A stretch of 64,000 nt of DNA, taken from Mesorhizobium helmanticense. GTDB taxonomy: Bacteria; Pseudomonadota; Alphaproteobacteria; Rhizobiales; Rhizobiaceae. Made by a program: the position numbers and the translations under genes. Shown here one piece after another: positions 8,797-19,414 of this stretch. Below the pieces are notes generated by a model. The model was not told the DNA's origin. It saw only the letters and a list, made by a program, of their open reading frames with translations, and made no database searches. The number at the start of each line of letters is the position of its first letter. Within the stretch, counting starts at the first letter, position 1. The DNA is taken from assembly GCF_003034915.1 (NCBI RefSeq), contig NZ_PZJX01000052.1, positions 1-64,000 of the forward strand. Direction: 5' to 3'.

Positions 8797-10229
8797 CAAA
8801 GGTCCTCTATCTCGTCTGTAAGCGCGAACGCATGTGCCCCTTGCAGCGTCGAGGCGACGATCGCCATGGCCCTGCTCTCGGTCGAAGCTTCCGAGTAGCA
8901 GCGCAGTTCCGGGGCATTGCCGGAAGGCCGCAGATGTATGATCTCACCTGAAAGCATCCGCGCCCTGAGGCCATCGGTTTCGTCAATTTCGGCGACGGTC
9001 CCGAACGAGGCAAGAAAGTGCTGCAGTGCGTTCCGGCTTGCGAGATGATCCATCAATCTGCGCGAACTTTCCGCGGGGAAGTTCTGAAGCCGGTCACTGG
9101 CGCACACAGGAAGATTCCAAAGCCCGCGCAGTCGCGAAAGCTTCTTTTTTGTCGACGCCATGGTACTGAGGACGGCCATAATCGGGAGGAATGAGTCCCG
9201 CGTCGGCAGTGCAGTCAATGTCTTCCCATTCACCACACAATCCGAGCCCAGCAGAACACCACCATTGGCCTCAAAGCCGACGATGACGCCGCCGGCGCCG
9301 TGTAATGCTTCCATTGCTTCAATGACAAATGGAGACCCGACTTTCGTCCTCTGGACCGCGAAACCAAAGGCCTTCGAAATTCCCGAATTGGAGGTCACTG
9401 GCGTCACGATCGTGTCTGCCTTCAGGAAAAGAGCCGTTGCAAGCCCAACCAGGTCGCCGCGAAGAAGATCGCCATTTTCATCAGCTATGAGTGGCCGATC
9501 AGCGTCCGCATCGGTCGACACGATGGCATCGAGACCGAATTCGCGGACCCACTTCTTCAATTTTGCGATTGTTGCTGCGTCCACGGCTTCGGTATCGACA
9601 GGTACGAAGGTCCCGGTTTTCCCGACGGCGACCACGCTGGCACCGAGCGATCGAAGAACCTGTACCAACAGTTCCGCCGCGACCGAACTGTGCTGATAGA
9701 CACCAAGTCTCATGCCGGAAAGTGAGCCCGGCTCCAGCATGTCATGGGCGCGCTCTCGATAAGAGGCGATCGCTTCTTCACGGTGCATAGGCCACGTCGT
9801 TCCCAGACAAGCCGTTGGTAAGCAATACGCAATTGATCTTTCGGCTACAAAGCGCGTAATCGCGGCCTCATCCGCCTTGCTGATTTCACCATTCGGGCCA
9901 TAGAATTTGATGCCATTGCGATCGGCTGGAATGTGCGACCCGGTGACCATAAGAGCCGCCGCGCCGTGTTTGCATGCATATAGTGCCAGGGCAGGCGTGG
10001 GTATGGTGCCGCAATCGATCGGCTGGAAACCATTTGCGGCCAACGCCGCCATGCAATTGTTCGCTATCGCCTGACTGCTGTCACGTAGGTCGCGGCCTAT
10101 GAAGACCGAACTATTCGGCTGAACCCGGCTGGAAATCAAACGCCAAGCGAAAGCTTCGGTATAAAGTCCGCTGGCCTTGCCGACCAATTCCGAAGCCAAA
10201 CCTCGAACGCCGCTTGACCCGAATTTCAT
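8796..10229 (-). CDS. noeK: Phosphomannomutase for GDP-mannose/GDP-fucose supply
   Basis: Phosphohexomutase of 477 residues converting mannose-6-phosphate to mannose-1-phosphate, the substrate of the following gene. The four domain signatures are visible: KFGSSGVRG at the N-terminus, the phosphoserine loop VTGSHIP around residue 97, the metal loop STDADADRP, and the phosphate-binding RPSGNAPELR at the C-terminus. The metal loop and the phosphoserine are intact, so the enzyme should be active. It is the first gene of the pair with noeJ. The nod box about 290 bases upstream suggests induction by NodD and plant flavonoids. Confidence 0.88.
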   Translation of the reverse strand: MKFGSSGVRGLASELVGKASGLYTEAFAWRLISSRVQPNSSVFIGRDLRDSSQAIANNCMAALAANGFQPIDCGTIPTPALALYACKHGAAALMVTGSHIPADRNGIKFYGPNGEISKADEAAITRFVAERSIAYCLPTACLGTTWPMHREEAIASYRERAHDMLEPGSLSGMRLGVYQHSSVAAELLVQVLRSLGASVVAVGKTGTFVPVDTEAVDAATIAKLKKWVREFGLDAIVSTDADADRPLIADENGDLLRGDLVGLATALFLKADTIVTPVTSNSGISKAFGFAVQRTKVGSPFVIEAMEALHGAGGVIVGFEANGGVLLGSDCVVNGKTLTALPTRDSFLPIMAVLSTMASTKKKLSRLRGLWNLPVCASDRLQNFPAESSRRLMDHLASRNALQHFLASFGTVAEIDETDGLRARMLSGEIIHLRPSGNAPELRCYSEASTESRAMAIVASTLQGAHAFALTDEIEDL

Positions 10230-10519
10230 GATTTCGCTTTGCTAGTGGACAGGCAGGGTGGGGTAATGTTGCAATGGGCTAGTACTTTCTACTGCAAGCG
10301 CCATCGTTCTCAGGCACCTGCTGTTCAGGTATGCGGTCTCTACAACACGGTGTGGCGTAAGGACCCCTCAGAGTTCCGCCGAACAGCAGGGCATCCACTG
10401 GCACAGGGGCATCCACAGTTCTCCTTCTAATGGAATCTTTTGGCGCGCTCATCTAATGATCAAGGAAGTGGAGTGATCGATCGGTGCCTGCCGGTATTTC
10501 GCTATGCAGCATCATGACA

Positions 10520-10566
10520 GGTCCGTAAACTTGGTTGTTTGGATGGAACGCATCCATGGCATGGAT
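10520..10566 (-). promoter_or_regulatory. nod box upstream of noeK-noeJ
   Basis: Read on the minus strand the site begins ATCCATGCCATGGATG, continues with six bases and ATCCAAACAACC, and ends AAGTTTACGGACC. This matches the NodD-binding nod box consensus (ATCCAY-N4-RRATG-N6-ATCNAAACAATC, then an A/T-rich TTTAC block) at almost every conserved position, including both LysR-type half sites. It points toward noeK, whose start is about 290 bases away. NodD with a plant flavonoid is the expected activator. Confidence 0.85.
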
Positions 10567-10690
10567 AGGGCTAGAAAGCCGTCTCGATCAGCGCAATGGA
10601 ACCCTGTGATTCTTGGGTAATGGATTAAGGTCAGCCAGAGCGCTCGCCGACCATGGCGTCGCCTAGGGCGCTGGACCCAAGCAGGAACCG

Positions 10691-11375
10691 ATGCTTGGAT
10701 CAGTTGGGGCGACGATCAGCGCCGACAATGTCTTGCCTCGCGACGCCTTCAGAAAGTTGTTTCTGGAATTGCGTTCGATCAAGGCCCAGCGCAAAACCTT
10801 GATGCAGTCGTCGCCGCCGCAATCTTCGCCTTCGGCTTTGTCTACATCCATCCGTTCGAGGACGGAAACCGGCCGCATTCACCGCTACCTGATCCACCAC
10901 GTCCTTGCCATGCACCGCTTCAATCGCCGGGAGTGGTGTTTCCCGTCTCGGCCGCGATCCTGGACCAGATCGACGAGTACAGGCGCGTGCTGGAGAGCAA
11001 TTCGAAGCGCCTTCTGCCATTGGTCGAATGGGAACCGACGCCGCAATTCAACGTCCGGGTGCTGAATGACACACCGGGGATTTCTACCGATACTTCGATG
11101 CAACCCCGCACGCCGAATTTCTTTATGCCTGCGCTCGGCGGACGATCGAACGGTACCTTCCTGGCGAAACAGCTTTTCTGCAGCGCTACGATCAATTCCG
11201 GCAATAGGTGAATGCCTTTATCGACATGCCCGAGCGGCTGATCGATCTGCTCTTCCGTTTCCTTAACCAGAATGGTGGCCCCTATCGAGCCGCGCCCTCG
11301 GAAAGGAATTCCCAGCTCTGACCAATGACGAGGCGCGGCGGCTCGAGGCGATCTATGCGCAGACCAGAAAACGGC
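10691..11375 (+). pseudogene. Fic-family protein relic, copy B
   Basis: Read across at least four frames, this encodes a nearly complete Fic protein. An N-terminal segment is followed by AFGFVYIHPFEDGN, then after a frame change RIHRYLIHHVLAMHRFN, then PGVVFPVSAAILDQIDEYRRVLES, VEWEPTPQFNVRVLNDT, FYRYFDATPHAEFLY, and a C-terminal ALTNDEARRLEAIYAQT. The catalytic HPFxDGNGRxHR motif is interrupted by a lost base after DGN. Frameshifts and stops show that it is dead. Fic enzymes of this class modify proteins with AMP and often form toxin-antitoxin pairs. No antitoxin gene is seen beside it. Confidence 0.82.
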
Positions 11376-11733
11376 AAAGCACGAGGCAGAAGCCTTTCAC
11401 TGGACTGCCGGTCGACCGTTGCGTTGTCGCCGAAAGTCGGGACGTCATGTGCTGGGGCAAACCGGACAAGCCGAAGGTGTGTCGGGAATGCTGCTGCGCC
11501 ACGGCAGTGATTTCTGCATCGTCTATACGCCTATATACGCAGTGCCGGCGTCAGCACTCCAGCGGTCGAAGATACGCGACAAGTCGCGTGCAAAGTCATC
11601 TTGGGGACGCTGACAACAAGGTACGTGGGCTCAATCGCGTCCACCCCATTCACAAAACCGGCTCCGTGGAGTAGTGGGAACGCAGAGAAATCTCCGGTCG
11701 CAGCCTTACCCGGTCAAAACAAGGACTCAAACC
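11376..11733. other. queC: Interval upstream of queC
   Basis: About 360 bases with no recognisable gene. It must carry the promoter of the queCDE operon. I looked for a preQ1 riboswitch and did not find one. AAGGA just before the queC ATG is the ribosome site. Confidence 0.45.
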
Positions 11734-12432
11734 ATGAATGCCCTCGTCATCTGCTCCGGCGGATTGGACTCTGTTTCGCTCGCTCACAAAGTGGCGACCG
11801 AGCAGAAACTCATTGGCCTGCTTTCGTTCGATTACGGCCAGAGGCACAAAAAGGAACTCGGCTTTGCCGCCATCTGCGCCAAGCGGCTGGGTGTTCCGCA
11901 CCAGATCGTCGATATCCGCGATGTCGGCCGGAACCTGAGCGGCTCGGCGCTGACTGATAATGTGGACGTGCCCGACGGGCACTATGCCGAAGACTCCATG
12001 AGGATCACGGTGGTGCCGAATAGGAACGCCATCATGCTGGCCATCGCCTTCGGGGTTGCCGCCGCGCAGAAGGCCGATGCGGTGGCCACTGCCGTCCACG
12101 GCGGAGATCATTTCATCTATCCCGATTGCCGGCCCGCTTTTATCGACGCCTTTCAGACGATGCAGAACCATGCGCTCGCAGGCTACGCCGATATCCGCCT
12201 GTACGCTCCGTATGTGAATATGTCGAAGGCCGACATCGTCAGCGAGGGGGCAAAGTACGCCACACCGTTCGAGGCGACGTGGTCCTGCTACAAGGGCGGC
12301 GCACGTCATTGCGGTCGCTGCGGGACATGCGTCGAACGGCGCGAAGCATTCGATCTGGCCGGCATCACCGACCCGACAGATTATGAGGACGCAGACTTCT
12401 GGCTCCACGCTATCCAGACAAGGAGCGCGTGA
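11734..12432 (+). CDS. queC: 7-cyano-7-deazaguanine synthase
   Basis: ATP-dependent enzyme (232 residues) that turns 7-carboxy-7-deazaguanine and ammonia into preQ0, the precursor of queuosine in tRNA anticodons. The PP-loop ICSGGLDSVSLAHK is at residues about 6-19. The C-terminal zinc site is WSCYKGG-ARHCGRCGTCVERREAF, with four cysteines. ATG 11734 is chosen because the family begins directly before the PP-loop; the frame is open 20 codons further upstream. The stop overlaps the queD start by one base, so queC, queD and queE form a tight operon. Confidence 0.95.
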   Translation: MNALVICSGGLDSVSLAHKVATEQKLIGLLSFDYGQRHKKELGFAAICAKRLGVPHQIVDIRDVGRNLSGSALTDNVDVPDGHYAEDSMRITVVPNRNAIMLAIAFGVAAAQKADAVATAVHGGDHFIYPDCRPAFIDAFQTMQNHALAGYADIRLYAPYVNMSKADIVSEGAKYATPFEATWSCYKGGARHCGRCGTCVERREAFDLAGITDPTDYEDADFWLHAIQTRSA

Positions 12433-12788
12433 TGTTCCGCATTACCAAAGAGTTCCACTTCTCGGCCTCGCATCAGCTCACCTCCTTGCCACCAGATCAT
12501 CAGTGCGCACGTCTGCACGGCCACAACTACATCGTCGTAGTGGAGCTTTCAGGTGGCGAACTGGACGAACACGGCTTTGTGCGCGACTACCAAGATCTGG
12601 CGGCGTTCAAGCACTACATCGATGGGACGTTCGACCATCGGCATCTTAACGACGTGCTGGGGCATGACCATGCCACAGCGGAATGTCTGGCCAGGCACTT
12701 TTACGACTGGTGCAAGGTGCGGCTACCCGAAACCTCCGCCGTGCGGGTGAGCGAGACGCCGAAAACCTGGGCGGAATACCGACCATGA
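12432..12788 (+). CDS. queD: 6-carboxy-5,6,7,8-tetrahydropterin synthase
   Basis: Second enzyme of the 7-deazaguanine pathway (118 residues), acting on dihydroneopterin triphosphate made by GTP cyclohydrolase I. The zinc ligands are the histidine in SASHQL and those of LHGHNY, and C27 in DHQCARLHGH fits the catalytic cysteine. DHRHLND and the C-terminal RVSETP are also family motifs. AAGGAG precedes ATG 12432 by seven bases; a GTG three bases earlier is less likely. It overlaps queC (TGATG) and queE (ATGA). A broken second copy lies at 203-340. Confidence 0.95.
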   Translation: MFRITKEFHFSASHQLTSLPPDHQCARLHGHNYIVVVELSGGELDEHGFVRDYQDLAAFKHYIDGTFDHRHLNDVLGHDHATAECLARHFYDWCKVRLPETSAVRVSETPKTWAEYRP

Positions 12789-13522
12789 CTTGCGCGTTGC
12801 ATCCCGGAATCCGGGTGAGCGAGATTTTTGGGCCGACCATTCAGGGCGAAGGCGTGCTGATCGGCTTGCCGACGGTGTTCGTAAGAACCGGCGGGTGCGA
12901 TTATCGCTGTTCCTGGTGCGACAGCCTGCATGCGGTGGACCGTCGCTTCCGCCATGATTGGGAGATGATGTCTCCCGACGCGGTTTGGCAAAAGGTCATT
13001 GCGCTTTCCGGCGGTCAGCCCGTGATGGTATCGCTGTCGGGCGGCAATCCGGCCATCCAGCCGCTTGGCCAGTTGATCGACCGCGGGCATGGTGAGGGCT
13101 ACCGTTTTGCATTGGAAACCCAAGGCTCGGTGTCTAAGCAATGGTTCGCGGATCTCGACGTGCTGGTATTAAGCCCCAAGCCGCCCTCAAGCGAAATGAC
13201 GACAGATTGGGCCGCGTTCGACGCCTGCTTAGAGGCGGCGCAGGATAAGCCGCAGATGGCGCTCAAGCTCGTTGTCTTCGACGATGATGACTATGCCTAT
13301 GCAAAAGACGCCGCGGCGCGCTACCCGCAATTACCCGTCTATCTGCAGCCCGGCAATCACACGCCGCCGCGTCCCGGCGACGAAGACGGGTTCATCGACA
13401 TGGCCGGTGTGATGAGGCGCATGGAATGGCTGGTTGAAAAGGTGACCCGTGACAGGTGGTTCGAGGCGCGTGTACTGCCGCAGCTTCATGTTCTGCTCTG
13501 GGGGAACAAACGGGGCGTCTAG
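12785..13522 (+). CDS. queE: 7-carboxy-7-deazaguanine synthase (radical SAM)
   Basis: Radical S-adenosylmethionine enzyme (245 residues) that contracts the ring of 6-carboxytetrahydropterin to 7-carboxy-7-deazaguanine. Visible features are FGPTIQGEG at the N-terminus, the cluster motif CDYRCSWC (CxxxCxxC) with the following D-S-L-H, SLSGGNPAIQ for SAM contact, ALETQGS and LSPKPPS. Its start ATG overlaps the queD stop by four bases. Downstream, where queF might be expected to complete preQ1 synthesis, only a truncated fragment remains. Confidence 0.95.
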   Translation: MTCALHPGIRVSEIFGPTIQGEGVLIGLPTVFVRTGGCDYRCSWCDSLHAVDRRFRHDWEMMSPDAVWQKVIALSGGQPVMVSLSGGNPAIQPLGQLIDRGHGEGYRFALETQGSVSKQWFADLDVLVLSPKPPSSEMTTDWAAFDACLEAAQDKPQMALKLVVFDDDDYAYAKDAAARYPQLPVYLQPGNHTPPRPGDEDGFIDMAGVMRRMEWLVEKVTRDRWFEARVLPQLHVLLWGNKRGV

Positions 13523-13535
13523 CCGAAGCGGAAGG

Positions 13536-13700
13536 ATTGCCGACGACGAGCAAGACAGACATCTATAGCAATCTCACCCCAACTGGGTGGCAGCAGCGTC
13601 GTTCCGGAAAGCCCCGAAAATACCGTGCTGGAAAAGGCACCGAATCCGCATGAGGCCTCGCCTTATTGGGGGCGCTTCACCGCTGCTCTGGGGCGTCACT
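13536..13700 (+). pseudogene. queF: queF 5' remnant (NADPH-dependent 7-cyano-7-deazaguanine reductase)
   Basis: Immediately after queE the DNA can be read as LPTTSKTDIYSNLTP and, after a one-base shift, VVPESPENTVLEKAPNPHE. This matches the usual QueF N-terminus TDIYSNLTQLG, then PESPExAVLExVPNPH. A weak continuation resembling YLVRFTAPEFTSLCP follows to about 13700 in disturbed frame, and the catalytic core is missing. QueF reduces preQ0 to preQ1. This locus therefore stops at preQ0, and a functional queF must be elsewhere if the cell makes queuosine. Confidence 0.75.
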
Positions 13701-13771
13701 TGCTCTCGATGCTAGCATGCTTTTCCGCTGGGTTTGTTTGGTCGTCGATCACCGCTGCGGGACGAATGCGC

Positions 13772-13800
13772 TTGACAAAATAGCGCCGGCCCATTCAATT
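13772..13800 (+). promoter_or_regulatory. Probable sigma-70 type promoter of the thi operon
   Basis: TTGACA (13772-13777), a 17-base spacer and TCAATT (13795-13800) lie just upstream of the TPP aptamer, so the riboswitch would be at the very start of the RNA. The -35 is perfect and the -10 is weak. The orphan copy near 2630 has TTAACA at the equivalent place. Confidence 0.5.
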
Positions 13801-13810
13801 CGACGCATTC

Positions 13811-13905
13811 ACCAGGGGAGTCCCGGCAAGGGGCTGAGATACTGCTGGCTTTCGCGGCGCAGTGACCCGTTGAACCTGATCCAGTTCATACTGGCGTAGG
13901 GACGG
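13811..13905 (+). promoter_or_regulatory. TPP riboswitch (THI box) controlling thiCOSGED
   Basis: Conserved aptamer elements occur in order: AGGGGAGTCCC at the closing stem, GGGGCTGAGATACTG, then ACCCGTTGAACCTGATCCAG, TTCATACTGGCGTAGGGA. They match the thiamine-pyrophosphate aptamer core, with the CTGAGA and GAACCTGAT blocks complete. The aptamer ends about 120 bases before the thiC ATG. I see no T-run terminator there, so control is probably at translation initiation, as is common in alphaproteobacteria. High TPP would shut off the operon. Confidence 0.96.
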
Positions 13906-14023
13906 TGCAAGCGCTTTGCGGGAGTTTACGCCCAAGGTCCTGTTTTGGCAGGTCGACCAAAGCGTCTTTTCATCCTTCCGGCACAGAACTGGGTCTCCAA
14001 TGCATGAGCAAAGGAGCCTCAAG

Positions 14024-15855
<1,832 letters not shown>

Positions 15856-15859
<4 letters not shown>

Positions 15860-16857
15860 GGGTGCTGGTCAAAGGGGCCGGCATCGCCGGCCTCACCGTC
15901 GCCTTCGAACTCGCCACGCGCGGCGCGGCGGTGACAGTTGCTGAGACAAGACATGCCCTCGGCGGCAATGCGTCGTGGTTCGCCGGCGGCATGCTGGCGC
16001 CATGGTGCGAGCTCGAAAGCGCCGAGCAACCGGTGCTGGATCTGGGACGCGATGCCGCCGACTGGTGGGAGGCGGCAACGCCCGGGCAGGTGACGCGGGC
16101 CGGAACACTGGTCGTGGCCGCGCCGCGCGATGCGGGCGAACTCGACCGGTTCGCCAGCCGCACGTCGGGTCATCGGCGCGTCGATGAGGATGAAATCGCG
16201 TTGCTGGAGCCCGACCTCGCCGGCCGCTTCCGCCGCGGACTGCTTTTCTCCGACGAAGCCCATCTCGACCCGCGCCAGGCGATGGCAGCACTTCATGACA
16301 AGCTCACAGCCATGGGTGTCGAATTCCACTTCGGCGCCGACGCGCGGCCTGTTTCCAGTTTCGAATGGCAGATCGACTGCACGGGAATGGCCGCTGTCGA
16401 TGACAGGCTGCGCGGCGTGCGTGGCGAGATGCTGATCCTGCGCACACCCGACATCTCGCTGTCACGCCCGGTCCGGCTGCTTCATCCGCGCTTTCCGCTC
16501 TATGTGGTGCCGCGCACCGACCATCGTTTCATGATCGGCGCGACGATGATCGAAAGCCAGTCCGCCGGACCGGTCACGGCGCGTTCGATGATGGAGCTTC
16601 TGGGTGCTGCCTATGCCCTCCATCCCGCCTTCGGCGAGGCTGGCATCATCGAGACCGGCGCCGGCGTTCGTCCGGCCTTTCCCGACAACCTGCCGCGTAT
16701 CGAGGCACTCGGAAACACGGTCGCGATCAACGGGCTCTATCGCCATGGCTTTCTGCTCGCCCCAGCCATGGCGCGCCAGGCGGCCGAGCTTGTCTTCAGT
16801 CACGACAAACCCGCGGAGTTTGCACATGAATCTGATCGTCAACGGCGAACCGCTTGA
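15856..16857 (+). CDS. thiO: Glycine oxidase ThiO
   Basis: FAD-dependent amino acid oxidase (333 residues) that makes dehydroglycine (iminoglycine) for thiazole synthesis. An N-terminal Rossmann motif VKGAGIAGLTVAFELATRG binds FAD, followed by GGNASWFAGGMLAPWCE. The C-terminal part has the FAD-contact motif GVRPAFPDNLPRIE and the substrate-side NGLYRHGFLLAPA. It starts inside the thiC stop (ATGA), and its 3' end overlaps the thiS start by 32 bases, typical for this operon in rhizobia. Confidence 0.94.
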
Positions 16858-17023
16858 GACCGCCGCCACATCGCTGGCGGCGCTGCTTGCCGCGCTCGAC
16901 TATGAAGGCGATTGGCTAGCAACCGCCGTCAACAGCGACCTCGTACACAAAGCCAACCGCGCGGAGTTCCAGTTGAGCGACGGCGACCGGATCGAAATCC
17001 TCTCGCCCATGCAGGGAGGCTAG
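16826..17023 (+). CDS. thiS: Sulfur-carrier protein ThiS
   Basis: A 65-residue ubiquitin-fold protein starting MNLIVNGEPLET and ending in the essential GG (SPMQGG). The C-terminal glycine is adenylated and converted to a thiocarboxylate that donates sulfur to the thiazole ring made by ThiG. The ATG at 16826 lies inside the thiO 3' end. No thiF or thiI is in the window, so the activating enzyme must be elsewhere. Confidence 0.95.
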   Translation: MNLIVNGEPLETAATSLAALLAALDYEGDWLATAVNSDLVHKANRAEFQLSDGDRIEILSPMQGG

Positions 17024-17024
17024 C

Positions 17025-17798
17025 ATGTTTGAACTTTTCGGAACGTCGCTTCCCTCGCGGCTGCTTCTCGGCACGGCTCAGTATCCTTCACCGGCCATCC
17101 TTGCCGATGCGGTCAAGGCGTCGGGCACATCGGTGGTGACAGTCTCGTTGCGGCGTGAGATGGCAGGCGGGAGGGCCGGCGAAAAATTCTGGTCGTTGAT
17201 CCGCGCGCTCGGCACGAGAATCCTTCCCAACACTGCCGGCTGCCACTCCGTCAAGGAAGCGGTCACGACCGCGAAGATGGCGCGCGAAGTGTTCGGCACG
17301 AGCTGGATCAAGCTCGAAGTGATCGGCAACCAGGACACGCTGCAACCGGACGTGTTCGGCCTGGTCGAAGCCGCGCGCATCCTGTGCGAGGACGGTTTTA
17401 CGGTATTTCCCTATACCACCGACGACCTTGTTGTCGCCGAGCGGCTGCTGGAGGCGGGCTGCAAGGTCCTGATGCCGTGGTGCGCACCGATCGGTTCCGC
17501 CCTCGGGCCGGTCAACATCATGGCACTGCGTTCGATGCGCGGACACTTCCCGGATGTCCCGCTGATTGTGGATGCGGGGCTCGGACGGCCGTCGCACGCG
17601 GCAACCGTCATGGAACTCGGCTTTGACGCCGTGCTGCTGAACACCGCGGTCGCCAGGGCGGCTGATCCGGTCGGCATGGCGCGTGCGTTCGGCAAGGCTG
17701 TCGAAGCCGGCCGTGAAGCTTACAGCTCGGGAATGCTCGAACCGCGCGACGTCGCCGTGCCATCGACGCCGACAATTGGCAGAGCCGTTTTTTCATGA
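17025..17798 (+). CDS. thiG: Thiazole synthase ThiG
   Basis: TIM-barrel enzyme (257 residues) that joins deoxyxylulose phosphate, dehydroglycine and ThiS thiocarboxylate into the thiazole phosphate. LLLGTAQYPSP opens the barrel; the Schiff-base lysine is in WIKLEVIGN, followed by TVFPYTTDD, VLMPWCAPIGS and the phosphate site IVDAGLGRPSHAATVMELGFDAVLLNTA. It starts two bases after the thiS stop and overlaps thiE by four bases. Confidence 0.96.
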   Translation: MFELFGTSLPSRLLLGTAQYPSPAILADAVKASGTSVVTVSLRREMAGGRAGEKFWSLIRALGTRILPNTAGCHSVKEAVTTAKMAREVFGTSWIKLEVIGNQDTLQPDVFGLVEAARILCEDGFTVFPYTTDDLVVAERLLEAGCKVLMPWCAPIGSALGPVNIMALRSMRGHFPDVPLIVDAGLGRPSHAATVMELGFDAVLLNTAVARAADPVGMARAFGKAVEAGREAYSSGMLEPRDVAVPSTPTIGRAVFS

Positions 17799-18400
17799 AA
17801 CTCGATCCCTTCTACCTGATCGTCGACAGCGCTGCCTGGATCGAACGGCTGGTCCCACTCGGCGTCAAGCTGGTTCAGCTTCGCATCAAGACCATGGATG
17901 AGGCCGGGTTGCGCGCGGAGATCCGCAAGGCAAAGGCCTTGTGCGCCCAAAACCGTTGCCAGCTCATCGTCAACGACCACTGGCGCCTGGCAATCGAGGA
18001 AGGCTGCGACCTCGTCCACCTTGGCCAGGAGGATTTGCAGACCGCCGATCGTTCGCGGATTCGGGTAGCCGGCGTGAGGCTCGGACTGAGCACACATGAT
18101 GATATCGAACTGGAAACGGCGATGGCCGCCGGGCCGGACTATATCGCGCTTGGGCCGATCTATCCAACCATCCTGAAGACGATGAAATGGGCGCCGCAGG
18201 GACTCGAACGGATCAGAGAATGGAAGCATCGGGTAGCGCCAATCCCATTGGTCGCCATTGGCGGTCTCAACCCTGACAGGCTCAACGGTGTTTTCGCGGC
18301 GGACGCCGATAGCGCGGCAGTGGTCACCGATATCACGCTGAATGCCGACCCCGAAGCGCGTACGCGAGAATGGATCGAAAAGACGGAGCGATGGCGCTGA
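17795..18400 (+). CDS. thiE: Thiamine-phosphate synthase ThiE
   Basis: Couples HMP pyrophosphate with thiazole phosphate to give thiamine phosphate (201 residues, TIM barrel). Visible motifs are VQLRIK (pyrophosphate contact), INDHW-type LIVNDHWRLA, VHLGQEDL, LGLSTHDDIE, DYIALGPIYPT and the phosphate loop VAIGGL. Somewhat divergent ThiE proteins of this kind are usual in rhizobial thiCOSGE operons. Start and stop overlap thiG (4 bases) and thiD (10 bases). Confidence 0.93.
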   Translation: MKLDPFYLIVDSAAWIERLVPLGVKLVQLRIKTMDEAGLRAEIRKAKALCAQNRCQLIVNDHWRLAIEEGCDLVHLGQEDLQTADRSRIRVAGVRLGLSTHDDIELETAMAAGPDYIALGPIYPTILKTMKWAPQGLERIREWKHRVAPIPLVAIGGLNPDRLNGVFAADADSAAVVTDITLNADPEARTREWIEKTERWR

Positions 18401-19161
18401 GGCGAGAACCGCATGTCCTTGTCGTTGGCGGATCGGACTCCAGCGGTGGAGCTGGAATTGCCCGCGATATAGAAACGGTTTCCGCCATCGGGCTGCGCAG
18501 TTGTCTTGCCATCACCGCCGTGACAGTCCAGACGCACTCGGCTGTCGAGCACGTCAAGCTTGTGCCGTCGGAGCTTGTCGCCGCTCAGATGCGCGCCGCG
18601 TTCGCTGCCAACGCTGTCGCGGCCGTCAAGATAGGCATGATTGGGACATCGGCGGCTGTTGAGGCAGTCGGCGCTGTTTTGGTCAACCGCCAAGTGCCTG
18701 TGATACTCGACCCGGTCCTGGCCTCTACCTCGGGACGCAATCTGCTGGCGGACGATGCCATTAATATGCTGCGCCACGATCTGATGCCGATCTGCCGGCT
18801 TGTAACGCCTAACCTGGTCGAGCTGGCTGCGTTTACCGGCTCCTCACCGGCCGCGGACGAAGAAGGGGCTTGTCGTCAGGCTGAAGAGCTATCGAGGACG
18901 GTGAGGACCGCCGTACTCGTCAAGGGCGGACATGCACAAGGAACCCGTTGCGTCGACGTGCTTTTGCAGCCGAACCAACCTGCAGTTCGGTTTGAGGCGC
19001 CCCGCTTGCCGCGAGAGATGCGCGGAACGGGTTGCATGATGGCCAGCGCAGTCGCCGCCTCGCTTGCTCTTGGAGCGTCGCTGGAAGCGAGCGTGCGCCA
19101 AGCCAAGCAACATGTTTTCGATGCGCTTGCCGGATCGAAGGATATCGGGCCGATAAGCTGA
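18391..19161 (+). CDS. thiD: Hydroxymethylpyrimidine/phosphomethylpyrimidine kinase
   Basis: Ribokinase-fold kinase (256 residues) phosphorylating HMP-P to HMP-PP for ThiE. GGSDSSGGAGIARDIET is the N-terminal substrate loop, TAVTVQTH and KIGMIGT follow, DPVLASTSG and TPNLVE are central, LVKGGH and RGTGCMMASAVAASLALG carry the catalytic aspartate region. In the last motif the usual GTGCTxS reads GTGCMMAS. GGAG precedes ATG 18391, inside the thiE end. Last gene of the operon, closed by a strong hairpin. Confidence 0.92.
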   Translation: MALRREPHVLVVGGSDSSGGAGIARDIETVSAIGLRSCLAITAVTVQTHSAVEHVKLVPSELVAAQMRAAFAANAVAAVKIGMIGTSAAVEAVGAVLVNRQVPVILDPVLASTSGRNLLADDAINMLRHDLMPICRLVTPNLVELAAFTGSSPAADEEGACRQAEELSRTVRTAVLVKGGHAQGTRCVDVLLQPNQPAVRFEAPRLPREMRGTGCMMASAVAASLALGASLEASVRQAKQHVFDALAGSKDIGPIS

Positions 19162-19170
19162 TCGGCCCGA
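19145..19170 (+). terminator. Hairpin closing the thi operon
   Basis: TCGGGCCGAT (19145-19154) pairs perfectly with ATCGGCCCGA (19161-19170) around AAGCTG, which holds part of the thiD stop codon. No T-run follows, so it may be a Rho-assisted or stabilising 3' structure. Confidence 0.65.
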
Positions 19171-19414
19171 ACGTATCCAACGCTCCGATCAAGTCTGGCA
19201 GGCGATCGTGGGTCTAAGGACATGAAGGCCCTATCGGGGTGAGAATGCGGCATACACGGTCGCTTTCGCCTATGAACAACACGCCGCTTCGAGGAGGAAG
19301 CCGCATGCCTCTGTGCCAACCGGTTGATGGGTCATCCGAAACCCGCACCTAGTCGTCGCTAGCGACAGCATGCCGCTTGGCACGTTGTTGGGTGAGCGAA
19401 CGTTCGAACCGGGG

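Noticed and set aside
11376..11733. Possible preQ1 riboswitch before queC
   Set aside because: No sequence resembling the known preQ1 aptamer cores was found.
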